11,006 nucleotides of DNA from Planctomycetaceae bacterium (GTDB lineage Bacteria > Planctomycetota > Planctomycetia > Pirellulales > Thermoguttaceae): the NCBI GenBank assembly GCA_031266315.1, contig JAISBG010000819.1:1-11006 (forward strand), given 5' to 3'. The translations under genes and the position numbers were made by a program. Positions 1-6,412 of the stretch are shown here, piece by piece. The notes under the pieces were generated by a model. That model saw only the letters and a program-made list of their open reading frames with translations. It was not told the DNA's origin and searched no databases. Each line of letters starts with the position of its first letter. Within the stretch, counting starts at the first letter, position 1.

Positions 1-22
1 TTGCCTACCTTTAACGAAAATT
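1..22. repeat. Fragment of the 299-bp palindromic repeat family at the window edge
   Basis: The first 22 bases match positions 5132-5153, inside the right arm of the 4890-5188 element, at 21 of 22 positions. The similarity stops after base 22. The left side lies outside the window, so this could be the end of a further copy or a short conserved sub-motif. Confidence 0.5.
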
Positions 23-211
23 CCGCTAAAATGTTGCAAAAATTCCACAATATATTGCGTGACAAAACATGTCCAATATAAGACGCAAACCCATGATTAC
101 AACTGTTACTGTCTTGCATGTTCTCTCATGACGCACACGGTTTTTTTCGTCATCGAATAAAAATAATTGTCTATTCATTGTACTGTTTGAAAAAAAAAAA
201 AAGTAACGAAT
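23..211. other. Non-coding stretch downstream of the beta-helix gene
   Basis: I see no convincing gene here. A small hairpin is possible at 51-80 (7-bp outer arms 51-57 and 74-80, inner arms 61-64 and 70-73). An alternative pairing of 55-60 with 83-88 competes with it. A run of 13 A at 190-202 reads as T13 on the minus strand, 9 bases after the stop codon of the beta-helix gene. No strong stem lies directly before it, so it is only a weak terminator candidate. Confidence 0.4.
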
Positions 212-2218
212 TTAGTCGGAATGTTCCGGTTTTTTTGTGTGAAAAATCGGAGGAACACCTAAAACTGTTACACTGAAATCTTCAAATACCAAACGGCTGG
301 GTCGTTCCAAAACAATTTGCCAGATTCCGGCGATGTTGTTATTGTTTCCGGTATTTTCGTCAACACGGGTTTGATCAAATTGAAATGTTTCGTTAATAGT
401 GTCTTTACTCCAAACCGTTTGACCTGCCGGATTAACAACACTTGCTTTAACCGCTTCCATTTCTGATCCACGAATCCGAATACCAAATTCCTTTGATTCC
501 GCCGGTACGGAAAAATAAAACCGACAAGAACTACTAATTAAATTGAGATACGGATTTGCCGGAAACACAACCGGTTGATTACATTGAACAATTCGCACCG
601 CATGATTACCAACATTGGTTTGCAGAATATAAACGCCTGTTTCCGAAACGGAATTGATTTTGTATTCAAAATTTTGTGCGGATTCAGTCGGAATAGTGAA
701 TTTTTCTACTTTACCATTAGGCGAAGTGAGTGTTCCTGAACAAGGAGTCAACTCACTCTTTCCGACTTTTCGGACTGCAAGCGTGAAACGAATTGGTGTT
801 CCTTTTTCCGCATAAACCCAAAGCGTTCCCTGTTTCCGTAACCAAATAACCGGAAAAGAGGAATCCGTTTCAGATGATTTGGTTTTTAATGGAACAAAAT
901 CTTTCGTATTCGCTTTGAAACGCGGAATTGCTCGAAGATGATTGGGATAATGTTGCGATAACCACGAATCATTGATGGTCAAATTTTCTGTTCGATTATT
1001 TTGGTCGTTTCGTTTGAGTTGTAGTTGACCGGTAATCTGTTTCGGAATTGTTAAAAAATCAGTCAATTTAACAGGTAAACGTTTTTGATTATCGATAATT
1101 TGAACCGAGCCTAAATCAATTCCTCCGAAATCGTCTAACTCGTTTGTCTTAAAACGAATCGGTGTAGTTTCTTGTTCTTTTCCGCAATGAACGATTTCTG
1201 TATTTTTCATAGTTACAGCAATACCTTTAGCGGATTTTTGAACAATTGCAATTCCTCCGGCTTCACAATTTTCAAAACGGCAATCAATCAGTTCGCAATG
1301 TCCTTTCACTGTCAATTCCGGCGTATCTTTTGTAACGAAATTAAAGCCGTAACTTTTTCCGCCTAAAACAACACATTGTTCCAGCCGTACGGAAATCGGA
1401 ATAGTTGATTTTAAAAGATTCGGCAGGTAAAACTCAATACCGTCACCGAAATTATTTTCGATACGGCAACGCCGCATGATACAATCGGTCAATTGTTCAT
1501 CAGGTCGGTTGGGCTCAAAATCAATTCCGGCAGCCGGCGGTGTTCCCCAAGTATTTTTCAGAACACAATCTTCAATAAGAAGCCGATCAGCACTGATAAC
1601 ACTAATTCCTTGCCGGTTATTGTCATCGCAAACGACATTTTTAATCGTAACATTACGGCAGGGAACATTTCTTGTTGCAACACCGAGATAAATTCCGTCG
1701 CCGCCGGAAGCAATAATAGAAAGATTTTCGATGACAACATTTTCGACACTTTGTAACTTAATACCGTGCCGCCATTCCGATTTTTTGTACGAATCCGAAA
1801 GATAATCGGCTTTCCACATTCGGAGTGTTGCGCCGTTACCGAGTCCGATGATTTTTACATTCTTTGTATTTGCAACGGAAAGGAGTGAATCTCCCATTCC
1901 ATGAAAGAGCCCTTTTTTGGCGAGGAGTTCAGTTCCTTCTTCAAAAACAAGTTCCAAATCGCCGTGTAATAATAAAGGTCCGACAATCCAAGGAGTGGAT
2001 TGGCGATCAACAATCAGATGAGGCACTTTTGAGTTGAGTGCTTCTTGAAAAAACGAAGTCGAGTCTTCCGCATCAAAACCCCACCAAGAAACTTTTGCTT
2101 CTTTGAGAGTTCCGGCAATAACCTGCTCCACTTTTTCCGGTTGCGGTGCAGCGTTGAGATATTCAACGGTGTTTTCTAAAACAAAAACAAGAAACAGAAA
2201 ACAAACTAATCGATACAT
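212..2218 (-). CDS. Secreted right-handed parallel beta-helix repeat protein
   Basis: Predicted 668-residue exported protein with a pectate-lyase-like beta-helix fold. Residues 1-24 form a signal peptide (MYRLVCFLFLVFVL core, likely cut near LNA-AP). Residues 45-75 resemble the entry segment of pectate-lyase-3-type helices (WWGFDAEDS). Coils of about 20-30 residues follow to roughly residue 350, with recurring turns such as SGGDGIYLG (171-179), DNNRQGISV (199-207), AGIDFEPN (230-237) and NNFGDGIEF (255-263). The last 300 residues look like beta-rich accessory domains. The family binds or cleaves polysaccharides, but no catalytic residues can be assigned, so substrate and activity are unknown. 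The reading frame extends to a TTG at 2251. The ATG at 2218 is preferred because it has a good ribosome binding site and starts directly at the signal peptide. The gene stands alone between repeat-rich spacers. Confidence 0.88.
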   Translation of the reverse strand: MYRLVCFLFLVFVLENTVEYLNAAPQPEKVEQVIAGTLKEAKVSWWGFDAEDSTSFFQEALNSKVPHLIVDRQSTPWIVGPLLLHGDLELVFEEGTELLAKKGLFHGMGDSLLSVANTKNVKIIGLGNGATLRMWKADYLSDSYKKSEWRHGIKLQSVENVVIENLSIIASGGDGIYLGVATRNVPCRNVTIKNVVCDDNNRQGISVISADRLLIEDCVLKNTWGTPPAAGIDFEPNRPDEQLTDCIMRRCRIENNFGDGIEFYLPNLLKSTIPISVRLEQCVVLGGKSYGFNFVTKDTPELTVKGHCELIDCRFENCEAGGIAIVQKSAKGIAVTMKNTEIVHCGKEQETTPIRFKTNELDDFGGIDLGSVQIIDNQKRLPVKLTDFLTIPKQITGQLQLKRNDQNNRTENLTINDSWLSQHYPNHLRAIPRFKANTKDFVPLKTKSSETDSSFPVIWLRKQGTLWVYAEKGTPIRFTLAVRKVGKSELTPCSGTLTSPNGKVEKFTIPTESAQNFEYKINSVSETGVYILQTNVGNHAVRIVQCNQPVVFPANPYLNLISSSCRFYFSVPAESKEFGIRIRGSEMEAVKASVVNPAGQTVWSKDTINETFQFDQTRVDENTGNNNNIAGIWQIVLERPSRLVFEDFSVTVLGVPPIFHTKKPEHSD

Positions 2219-2224
2219 ATTAAA

Positions 2225-2231
2225 CTTCCTT
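2225..2231 (-). promoter_or_regulatory. Ribosome binding site deciding the beta-helix start
   Basis: The minus strand reads AAGGAAG, six bases before the ATG at 2218. This supports the ATG over the upstream TTG at 2251, which has no comparable site. Confidence 0.75.
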
Positions 2232-2257
2232 TTTGTTAAAAAATGGGTCAACTTAAA

Positions 2258-2284
2258 AACTCATGTTACGCAGGGGCTAAATAT
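2258..2284 (-). repeat. Copy of a 26-27 nt dispersed motif (pairs with 8021-8046)
   Basis: Read on the minus strand this is ATATTTAGCCCC-TGCG-TAACATGAGTT. The plus strand at 8021-8046 reads the same except for a single-base gap and one nearby change. The two copies are in opposite orientation, nearly 6 kb apart. At 8021 the motif borders a palindrome cluster. Here it borders the left end of the 2306-2537 element and lies in the leader of the beta-helix gene. Confidence 0.7.
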
Positions 2285-2305
2285 TCAGTTCAAATAGGAT
2301 TCTCT

Positions 2306-2537
2306 GATTCTCCCGTATTAGGTGTCCAATCCTTGAAAAGTTCGTTTTAAACGCGAAAAGAGGTGGGCTATTTATCAAAAAGCCCGCTGGGCGGTTGCGC
2401 CGGTTGAGTCTGTATTGACTCCAAAACGAATGGCAACACCGTTTAGCATCGTTAATCTGGTTCACAGTCGGCGAGTACGCCGACGCGACCTTTCAGCAAA
2501 TAGCGAAAGGTCGCCCACCTGATGAAATATTACCTAG
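2306..2537. repeat. Diverged copy of the 299-bp palindromic element, inverted relative to 4890-5188
   Basis: The left end (2306-2325) resembles the terminal repeat of the 4890-5188 element, with 17 of 19 bases matching over the aligned part. Next come a GGTGGG box, a hairpin at 2365-2385, a hairpin at 2390-2401, a central spacer, a 7-bp hairpin at 2467-2484, a 10-bp hairpin at 2485-2514 and a CCCACCT box. Positions 2448-2465 match the reverse complement of 5004-5021 at 16 of 18 bases. The right end has the GAAATATTACCTA stretch also seen in the other copy, but lacks the second terminal repeat. It stops 3 bases before the lipoprotein stop codon. The long hairpins may end transcripts coming from the lipoprotein gene. 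Confidence 0.75.
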
Positions 2538-2540
2538 TTT

Positions 2541-3005
2541 TCAATTTGAACTTTCAAGTTTAATATCAATTCTGTTTTTCCCGCGAACAACAGTTACGGA
2601 AATGGGTGTTTTTATTTTATTCCGGTAAATTTCCGGAAGAACGGATTTAGTTTCGTGAGTTTCTTCGTCTCCGGTAACGGGATTGATTCTTGGTTTGGGA
2701 AGTTCGATTACTTCATTTTTTGCAACAGTAACGAGATATTCGCCTTCAAGAGCCCCTTTTCCCGGATCACCGTTCAATGAGGAAAGTTTGTAAAAACCGC
2801 CCTTTCCACTAACACCGCCTGCTTCTTGACCAATTCCTTCCGATTTGGGAATGAATTGGATATGCGCTCCTTGCAACGGTATTCCGTCTAACGTAATAAT
2901 TCCTTCGACATATTGTGTCTCCAAATTACTTGTTTTACGGGAAATACAGCCGAAAAATAGGACGAATAAAATTAAAAAAACAAATAAAAAATTATTGTGT
3001 TTCAT
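2541..3005 (-). CDS. Small lipoprotein with carboxypeptidase-regulatory-like fold
   Basis: Predicted 154-residue surface lipoprotein. A hydrophobic signal (residues 6-19) ends in a lipobox-like FFGC, with Cys20 as the acylated residue. Residues 33-57 carry the pattern VEGIITLDGIPLQGAHIQFIP, typical of the carboxypeptidase-regulatory-like or transthyretin-like beta-sandwich found in many short planctomycete lipoproteins. Later strands include YKLSSLNGDPGKG and GEYLVTVAK, and the C-terminus (SVTVVRGKNRIDIKL) completes the sheet. Such proteins often lie beside DUF1559 genes, as here: the DUF1559 gene is upstream on the same strand with 184 bases between them, 123 of which are a repeat element. 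Its function is unknown, and a role in surface or pseudopilus-related assembly is only suggested by context. No clear ribosome binding site precedes the ATG at 3005. Confidence 0.85.
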   Translation of the reverse strand: MKHNNFLFVFLILFVLFFGCISRKTSNLETQYVEGIITLDGIPLQGAHIQFIPKSEGIGQEAGGVSGKGGFYKLSSLNGDPGKGALEGEYLVTVAKNEVIELPKPRINPVTGDEETHETKSVLPEIYRNKIKTPISVTVVRGKNRIDIKLESSN

Positions 3006-3045
3006 AAACGTGTTTTTATTGTATAAAAAAATTGTGAAAATTACT

Positions 3046-3168
3046 ACCGGGGACTTATGCTAAAGCCGTTTTAAAATTCGCGAAGCTGGACACGGTAGCG
3101 CAACAACGTGAAGCGGTTATTCGAGGGCGAAGCCTATTGCCTTACCGGCTACGGTATATGTCCCCGGT
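3046..3168. repeat. 123-bp element bounded by inverted repeats
   Basis: The ends are perfect 9-bp inverted repeats, ACCGGGGAC at 3046-3054 and its complement at 3160-3168. They extend imperfectly to 18 of 23 matching bases. The interior has no open reading frame worth reporting and no long stem. It fills most of the gap between the DUF1559 stop and the lipoprotein start. It resembles a miniature non-autonomous mobile element, but I saw no second copy in the window to prove mobility, nor a clear target-site duplication. Confidence 0.55.
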
Positions 3169-3189
3169 TTTGAAAAGATTACAGAAAAA

Positions 3190-4341
3190 TTATGGAACAG
3201 CAACTGATTCACCGCCATTTTTGGAACCAAGTGCCCCCCAAACACCATACGGAGAACTACCCGAATAATTAGTTGGTTGAGTTACGCCGTAGTTTGCCGC
3301 ATTTGATTCAATCGTTTCAGAAATAAATCGAACAGAACCATCTGCTAAAGCGACATTAACTCCGCCGGAATGCATACTTGATGTTGTAACGAGATGTCCC
3401 CATTTATCAGTGGCATTATCATAAGAACATGAGGGACCATTGGGCGGAATAGTAGCAAAGAACCAAGTGAACAGAGGATGAGCGGCTCCCCAACGCCGCC
3501 CTAATAAATCCGATCCCGAAGATGATGTATAACCGGTTGTATTGTATTCCCCGCCGGAACCGCGAAGATCCCAACAGGCTTTGGGATTTTGTGTTGCAGT
3601 TGCTCCGCTTAAAGCATTTTCGGCGGGTGCGTTGGGTACATTGAGAACGAATCCTCCTTTCATTTTATTCTGTGAATCAGAGGAACCGATCACCGACTCT
3701 CCGAAAAAAATAGTGTTACTTGTTCCATCGGGAATACCAGCCATGTCAACTACGATCGTTCCCATTTCGGAGATAAAAACACCTCGTTGATTTTTTACGA
3801 CATCTCCCCGACACGCATGATAAGAAGTTCCGCCCAATTGACTAATATCCGTTGATTTGTAGGGTGTTGAGGGACAAATGAAACTAGCAATTTTTGCTGT
3901 CCAGGGTGTTGGGTCGCCTCCTCCAGTTGTTCGGCTTGGATTCCAAAAATTATTTGCGCCGCTTCCCTCTGCGATGTTTGCAATTGCTTTTGGGGCAATG
4001 GTTTCGTAAAGAGTATTTTGTTCAATAAACGGCAACAAATCAACCATAAAACTCAGATGGTGCCGATAATTTCGGCTACTACCCCATGCTGATCTGCCTT
4101 CCAAAAACGGATCTTCACAAAGATTTTTGGAATACTGGGCTTTGGGGAAATGACCTCTGGTGTCGTGCATGTTATGACATGCAATTGCCAATTGTTTCAT
4201 ATTGTTCGTACATTGTGAGCGGCGCGCCGCTTCTCGTGCTGCCTGAACCGCAGGTAACAGTAATGCGATTAAAGCACCGATAATCGCAATGACCACCAAA
4301 AGTTCAACTAACGTAAAGGCAAAAATGGTAGTTTTTTTCAT
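3190..4341 (-). CDS. DUF1559 family protein with prepilin-type N-terminus (H-X9-DG)
   Basis: Predicted 383-residue member of the DUF1559 family, which is greatly expanded in Planctomycetota. Residues 9-32 are a type IV pseudopilin signature (FTLVELLVVIAIIGALIALL) followed by PAVQAAREAARRSQCTNNMKQL, the usual start of the DUF1559 domain. The residue before the predicted prepilin-peptidase cut is Ala8, where Gly is normal. The C-terminal signature HSGGVNVALADG (His324, nine residues, then Asp-Gly) matches the H-X9-DG motif exactly. These proteins are thought to be exported, membrane-anchored pseudopilin-like components. Their precise job is unsettled. The start is supported by AAGGAGA at 4347-4353, five bases before the ATG. 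The small lipoprotein lies downstream on the same strand. Confidence 0.95.
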   Translation of the reverse strand: MKKTTIFAFTLVELLVVIAIIGALIALLLPAVQAAREAARRSQCTNNMKQLAIACHNMHDTRGHFPKAQYSKNLCEDPFLEGRSAWGSSRNYRHHLSFMVDLLPFIEQNTLYETIAPKAIANIAEGSGANNFWNPSRTTGGGDPTPWTAKIASFICPSTPYKSTDISQLGGTSYHACRGDVVKNQRGVFISEMGTIVVDMAGIPDGTSNTIFFGESVIGSSDSQNKMKGGFVLNVPNAPAENALSGATATQNPKACWDLRGSGGEYNTTGYTSSSGSDLLGRRWGAAHPLFTWFFATIPPNGPSCSYDNATDKWGHLVTTSSMHSGGVNVALADGSVRFISETIESNAANYGVTQPTNYSGSSPYGVWGALGSKNGGESVAVP

Positions 4342-4376
4342 GGTATTCTCCTTATGAAAAAAAAAAGAAAAATTCT

Positions 4377-4403
4377 AACAGATTACGTAACTTATAATCT
4401 GTT
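4377..4403 (-). promoter_or_regulatory. Inverted repeat in the DUF1559 leader, possible operator
   Basis: Perfect 9-bp arms (AACAGATTA at 4377-4385 and its complement at 4395-4403) flank a 9-base spacer, 36 to 62 bases before the DUF1559 start. A TATAAG at 4391-4396 on the minus strand could be a -10 box, but no matching -35 was found. On the plus strand the repeat runs into six T, so it could instead be a terminator, although no plus-strand gene precedes it. Confidence 0.4.
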
Positions 4404-4430
4404 TTTTCACAAACTTGGAATCAAACGCAA

Positions 4431-4684
4431 TGCCGAGAAACGGCAACAGAATATCGCTCTTAGATTGGAGCGACACGACACTTAAAACAGGATTATTCCC
4501 ACCGATCAAAGTGGTGCATTACATGTTAAAATGTAACGCTGAATTATACCTATGGATTGTTACGCGACGCTCCCTTCACGGGAGACACGCAACTTTAACA
4601 ATCCACAATAATTTTCTACACGGAAAATCCGTTGATCTTGTAGAAAATTATAGTTCGCCGAAGCGATTTTAAGTGTTGTTGACG
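4431..4684. repeat. Hairpin-rich intergenic segment
   Basis: A chain of inverted repeats lies here: 4431-4445 (5-bp stem), 4454-4473 (6 bp), 4519-4536 (6 bp, extendable), 4553-4605 (10-bp stem enclosing a 5-bp stem at 4570-4584) and 4608-4651 (perfect 13-bp stem whose loop holds a 4-bp stem). An outer pair near 4476-4486 and 4668-4680 (ACTTAAAA and its complement) encloses much of it. The open frame across this segment has a TTG start, no ribosome binding site and no recognisable domain, so I treat the segment as non-coding. Confidence 0.6.
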
Positions 4685-4889
4685 TACTCGAATTTTTTAA
4701 CGTCCGAATAAAAATCCGGGCGACTTATCTTTCAAAACGGAAAAATGATCTCCAAAAGTTAAAAATTAAATAAAGACAAAAAATAATTATTTTCAAATGA
4801 TATACGAAACCGCAAAACGTGTCAATAGGGGAGAGAATTTTTTAGTCGACCTCTTTTCGCATGTTTCGCTTAAAATATGAAAATTTCTA
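4685..4889. other. AT-rich spacer with nothing recognisable
   Basis: Very AT-rich, with no supported gene. The only structure noted is a perfect 14-base palindrome, AAAATAATTATTTT, at 4780-4793. Confidence 0.4.
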
Positions 4890-5188
4890 ATTCTACCGGA
4901 TTAGGTGTTTCCCACCGGAATAGTCAAATAATAGGTAATATTTCATAGGCAAACATCAGGTGGGCGATGTTTTGCTAAAACATCGCGTCGGCGTTAGCCG
5001 ACAGTGAATTAGATTAACGATCGCAATTCGTTATTGTCAACTGTTTCGGAATCCGGTTACCTAACCGAAACAGGGGCAAAGTCGGCTAACGCCGACGCGA
5101 CCTTTCAGCGAAAGGTCACCCACCTTGTGATTTGCCTACCTCTAACGAAAATTACGATTCTGGTGGGAGACACCTAATCCGGTAGAAT
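4890..5188. repeat. 299-bp palindromic element with 27-bp terminal inverted repeats
   Basis: The ends at 4890-4916 and 5162-5188 are inverted repeats matching at 26 of 27 bases (outer part ATTCTACCGGATTAGGTGT). Inside, the two halves mirror each other: GGTGGGC box, hairpin 4964-4986 (10-bp stem), hairpin 4987-5002 (GTCGGC stem), central spacer with a 9-bp stem at 5041-5073, hairpin 5081-5096 (GTCGGC stem), hairpin 5099-5117 (8-bp stem) and CCCACC box. It contains no gene. Size and ends suit a miniature non-autonomous mobile element. The hairpin array also resembles REP/BIME-type repeats. A diverged inverted copy lies at 2306-2537. Confidence 0.85.
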
Positions 5189-5405
5189 CAGGGGATTTTT
5201 TTGTCAATTTTATCAATTTTGACTTTGTCGATTATAGAAAATGCGATAAATATATAAATTTTATCGATCAGGTATATTGACAAAATGCCGGTTTTATGTC
5301 AAATTTTTAGAGATCATTCAATCAATTTTGAAATGATGTTTGGGTCAAGGTTGGCTTCGATGTCGGAGTCAGGCTCAAACGTAAATTTTCGTTCCCCCTA
5401 AAATC
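5189..5405 (+). promoter_or_regulatory. Upstream region of the Cys-rich secreted protein, with dyads
   Basis: Candidate signals for the gene at 5417 lie here. A perfect -35 TTGACA is at 5277-5282, but the best-spaced -10 (CAAATT, 5300-5305) is poor. The -35 forms half of a dyad, with TTGACA at 5277-5282 and TGTCAA at 5297-5302. Two further dyads are CGATAAA/TTTATCG at 5244-5266 and a 9-bp stem with one bulge at 5313-5337. The start point and any regulator are unknown. Confidence 0.35.
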
Positions 5406-5416
5406 AGGAGTACACG

Positions 5417-5932
5417 ATGTTAAAAAAAATGATTCCTCTTTGTGTTACGGTTGCTCTTGTTGTCTTTTTTGTCGCGAATGTTTCGGCAGATGAGGCAGTG
5501 AAAGCAACCGCACCGGTCGATGGTGTTGTTGCTGTAGAAGCCGTTCCCGCATCACCTTGCGGTTGTGCTGATTCGCGGCTTGTTTTCGGGAAAAGACTGC
5601 TGTCGCCCCGAAAAACATTGCGTTGCCTTGAACCGGTTCAATGTGTTCCGCAAACAGAAATTGTTGTGCCGGAAGAAACCGTTGTTCCAGCCGAATTGGT
5701 ACAGATTTCCGCATTTAAGAAATTACATCACGGTTTTGCCAAAACCCATGTTTGGGTGGAAAAGCAATGCGGTTGTAAAGAACAATGCAAATGTGTTAAA
5801 CCGGCGAATTGTGGTTGTCCCAAGACTTGTCCGGTTCAATGGGTTTCGTTTCCGGCTTACAAAAAGGGACTTTTGGGGTTCCGTAGCGTCGAAGCGTGGA
5901 AACCGGTTCCTGCCTGCCACACCGGCGGATAA
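5417..5932 (+). CDS. Secreted cysteine-rich protein with internal repeats, function unknown
   Basis: Predicted 171-residue exported protein that I do not recognise. Residues 1-24 are a signal peptide, cut after VSA. The mature part has 12 cysteines, many in CGC, CKC or CxxxC spacing (48, 50, 70, 76, 118, 120, 124, 126, 132, 134, 138, 167), which suggests disulfides or metal binding. A unit of the form [FY]KK-x3-GF-x5-W begins at residues 100 and 148, exactly 48 residues apart. A weaker version starts at 57 (FGK-R-LL), and each unit ends with a Cys near position +20. Val, Pro and Glu linkers join the units. AGGAG at 5406-5410, six bases before the ATG, supports the start. It is the only plus-strand gene here, stands alone and ends at a terminator. 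A cell-surface role is inferred only from secretion and composition. Confidence 0.82.
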   Translation: MLKKMIPLCVTVALVVFFVANVSADEAVKATAPVDGVVAVEAVPASPCGCADSRLVFGKRLLSPRKTLRCLEPVQCVPQTEIVVPEETVVPAELVQISAFKKLHHGFAKTHVWVEKQCGCKEQCKCVKPANCGCPKTCPVQWVSFPAYKKGLLGFRSVEAWKPVPACHTGG

Positions 5933-5985
5933 CATATTCGCAACGGATAAGCGGATAATTATCTAAACCGCACTTCATTGTCCAA

Positions 5986-6030
5986 TCAAGTCGGAATATC
6001 TTCAAATTTCCGGCTTGATATTTTCTTTCT
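5986..6030 (+). terminator. Rho-independent terminator after the Cys-rich protein gene
   Basis: An 11-bp stem (5986-5996 with 6008-6018, one G-U pair) and an 11-base loop are followed by the T-rich tract TATTTTCTTTCT at 6019-6030. It lies 54 bases after the stop codon of the plus-strand gene. On the minus strand no T-run follows the stem, so it acts in one direction. Confidence 0.7.
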
Positions 6031-6060
6031 GTATCAATCCGGTGAATCGTTGCAAAAATT

Positions 6061-6272
6061 CTAATTTTGTCGGCATTGAGAACGGTAGTTTTCGAGAGTT
6101 GTTTGTGTTTGTTTTCGGAAGACACGAACGAAGTTTGCTGGACTGGAGTAGCCAAGCAATGCGGCAATTTTTTAATCGTATTAACAACGTTTAGATGTTG
6201 AGCAATATCCGAAACACTAAGAGAATCATGATAAATTTCGTTTCAAATAAAACGGATTGCCTCATGTTGAAA
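6061..6272 (-). pseudogene. Remnant of an AraC-family (XylR-like) regulator DNA-binding domain
   Basis: Two pieces of an AraC-type helix-turn-helix domain lie in different frames. The upstream piece, from 6272, reads FQHEAIRFI, then an in-frame TGA, then NEIYHDSLSVSDIAQHLNVV. This matches the usual first helix-turn-helix entry (a(I/L)RFI..h....lsv.diA.hl.vs). The downstream piece, 6168-6061, reads IAALLGYSSPANFVRVFRK through TLENYRSQCRQN to a TAG. This is the typical second helix-turn-helix and C-terminus. Only about four residues separate the pieces, where the family has roughly 40, so the middle is deleted. The frame changes near an A6 run at 6169-6174. The regulator should be inactive. It lies just downstream of a sugar phosphate isomerase on the same strand, a common pairing in sugar-utilisation loci. 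The effector domain was not recognised upstream. Confidence 0.75.
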
Positions 6273-6412
6273 TAATAAATTGCGAACAATGTAAAACCAA
6301 CAAAAACTAAAACAAGCATAACAAAATATAGTAACGCAAGCGGCATAATATTGCTTCGATAATACGCCGCTTGCGAAACTTTCCATTTTTTCACAATCAA
6401 ACTCGCTGTTCT

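Noticed and set aside
2277..2465. Minus-strand 62-residue open frame between the beta-helix and lipoprotein genes
   Set aside because: It lies within the repeat element copy and has no coding support.
4415..4672. Plus-strand 85-residue open frame in the hairpin-rich segment
   Set aside because: It has a TTG start and no ribosome binding site. The sequence is explained by inverted repeats, and no protein family is recognisable.
4890..5188. CRISPR array as an explanation for the repeated hairpins
   Set aside because: The units are mirrored and not direct, there are no regular spacers, and no cas genes are nearby.
5565..5966. Plus-strand 133-residue frame overlapping the Cys-rich gene
   Set aside because: The 5417 frame has a signal peptide, a ribosome binding site and internal repeats. 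The overlapping frame has none of these.
6191..6400. Minus-strand 69-residue hydrophobic open frame 12 bases after the isomerase stop
   Set aside because: It starts at TTG, has no good ribosome binding site, and its last third overlaps the AraC pseudogene in another frame. AT-rich non-coding DNA often encodes hydrophobic frames. A real small membrane protein is not excluded.
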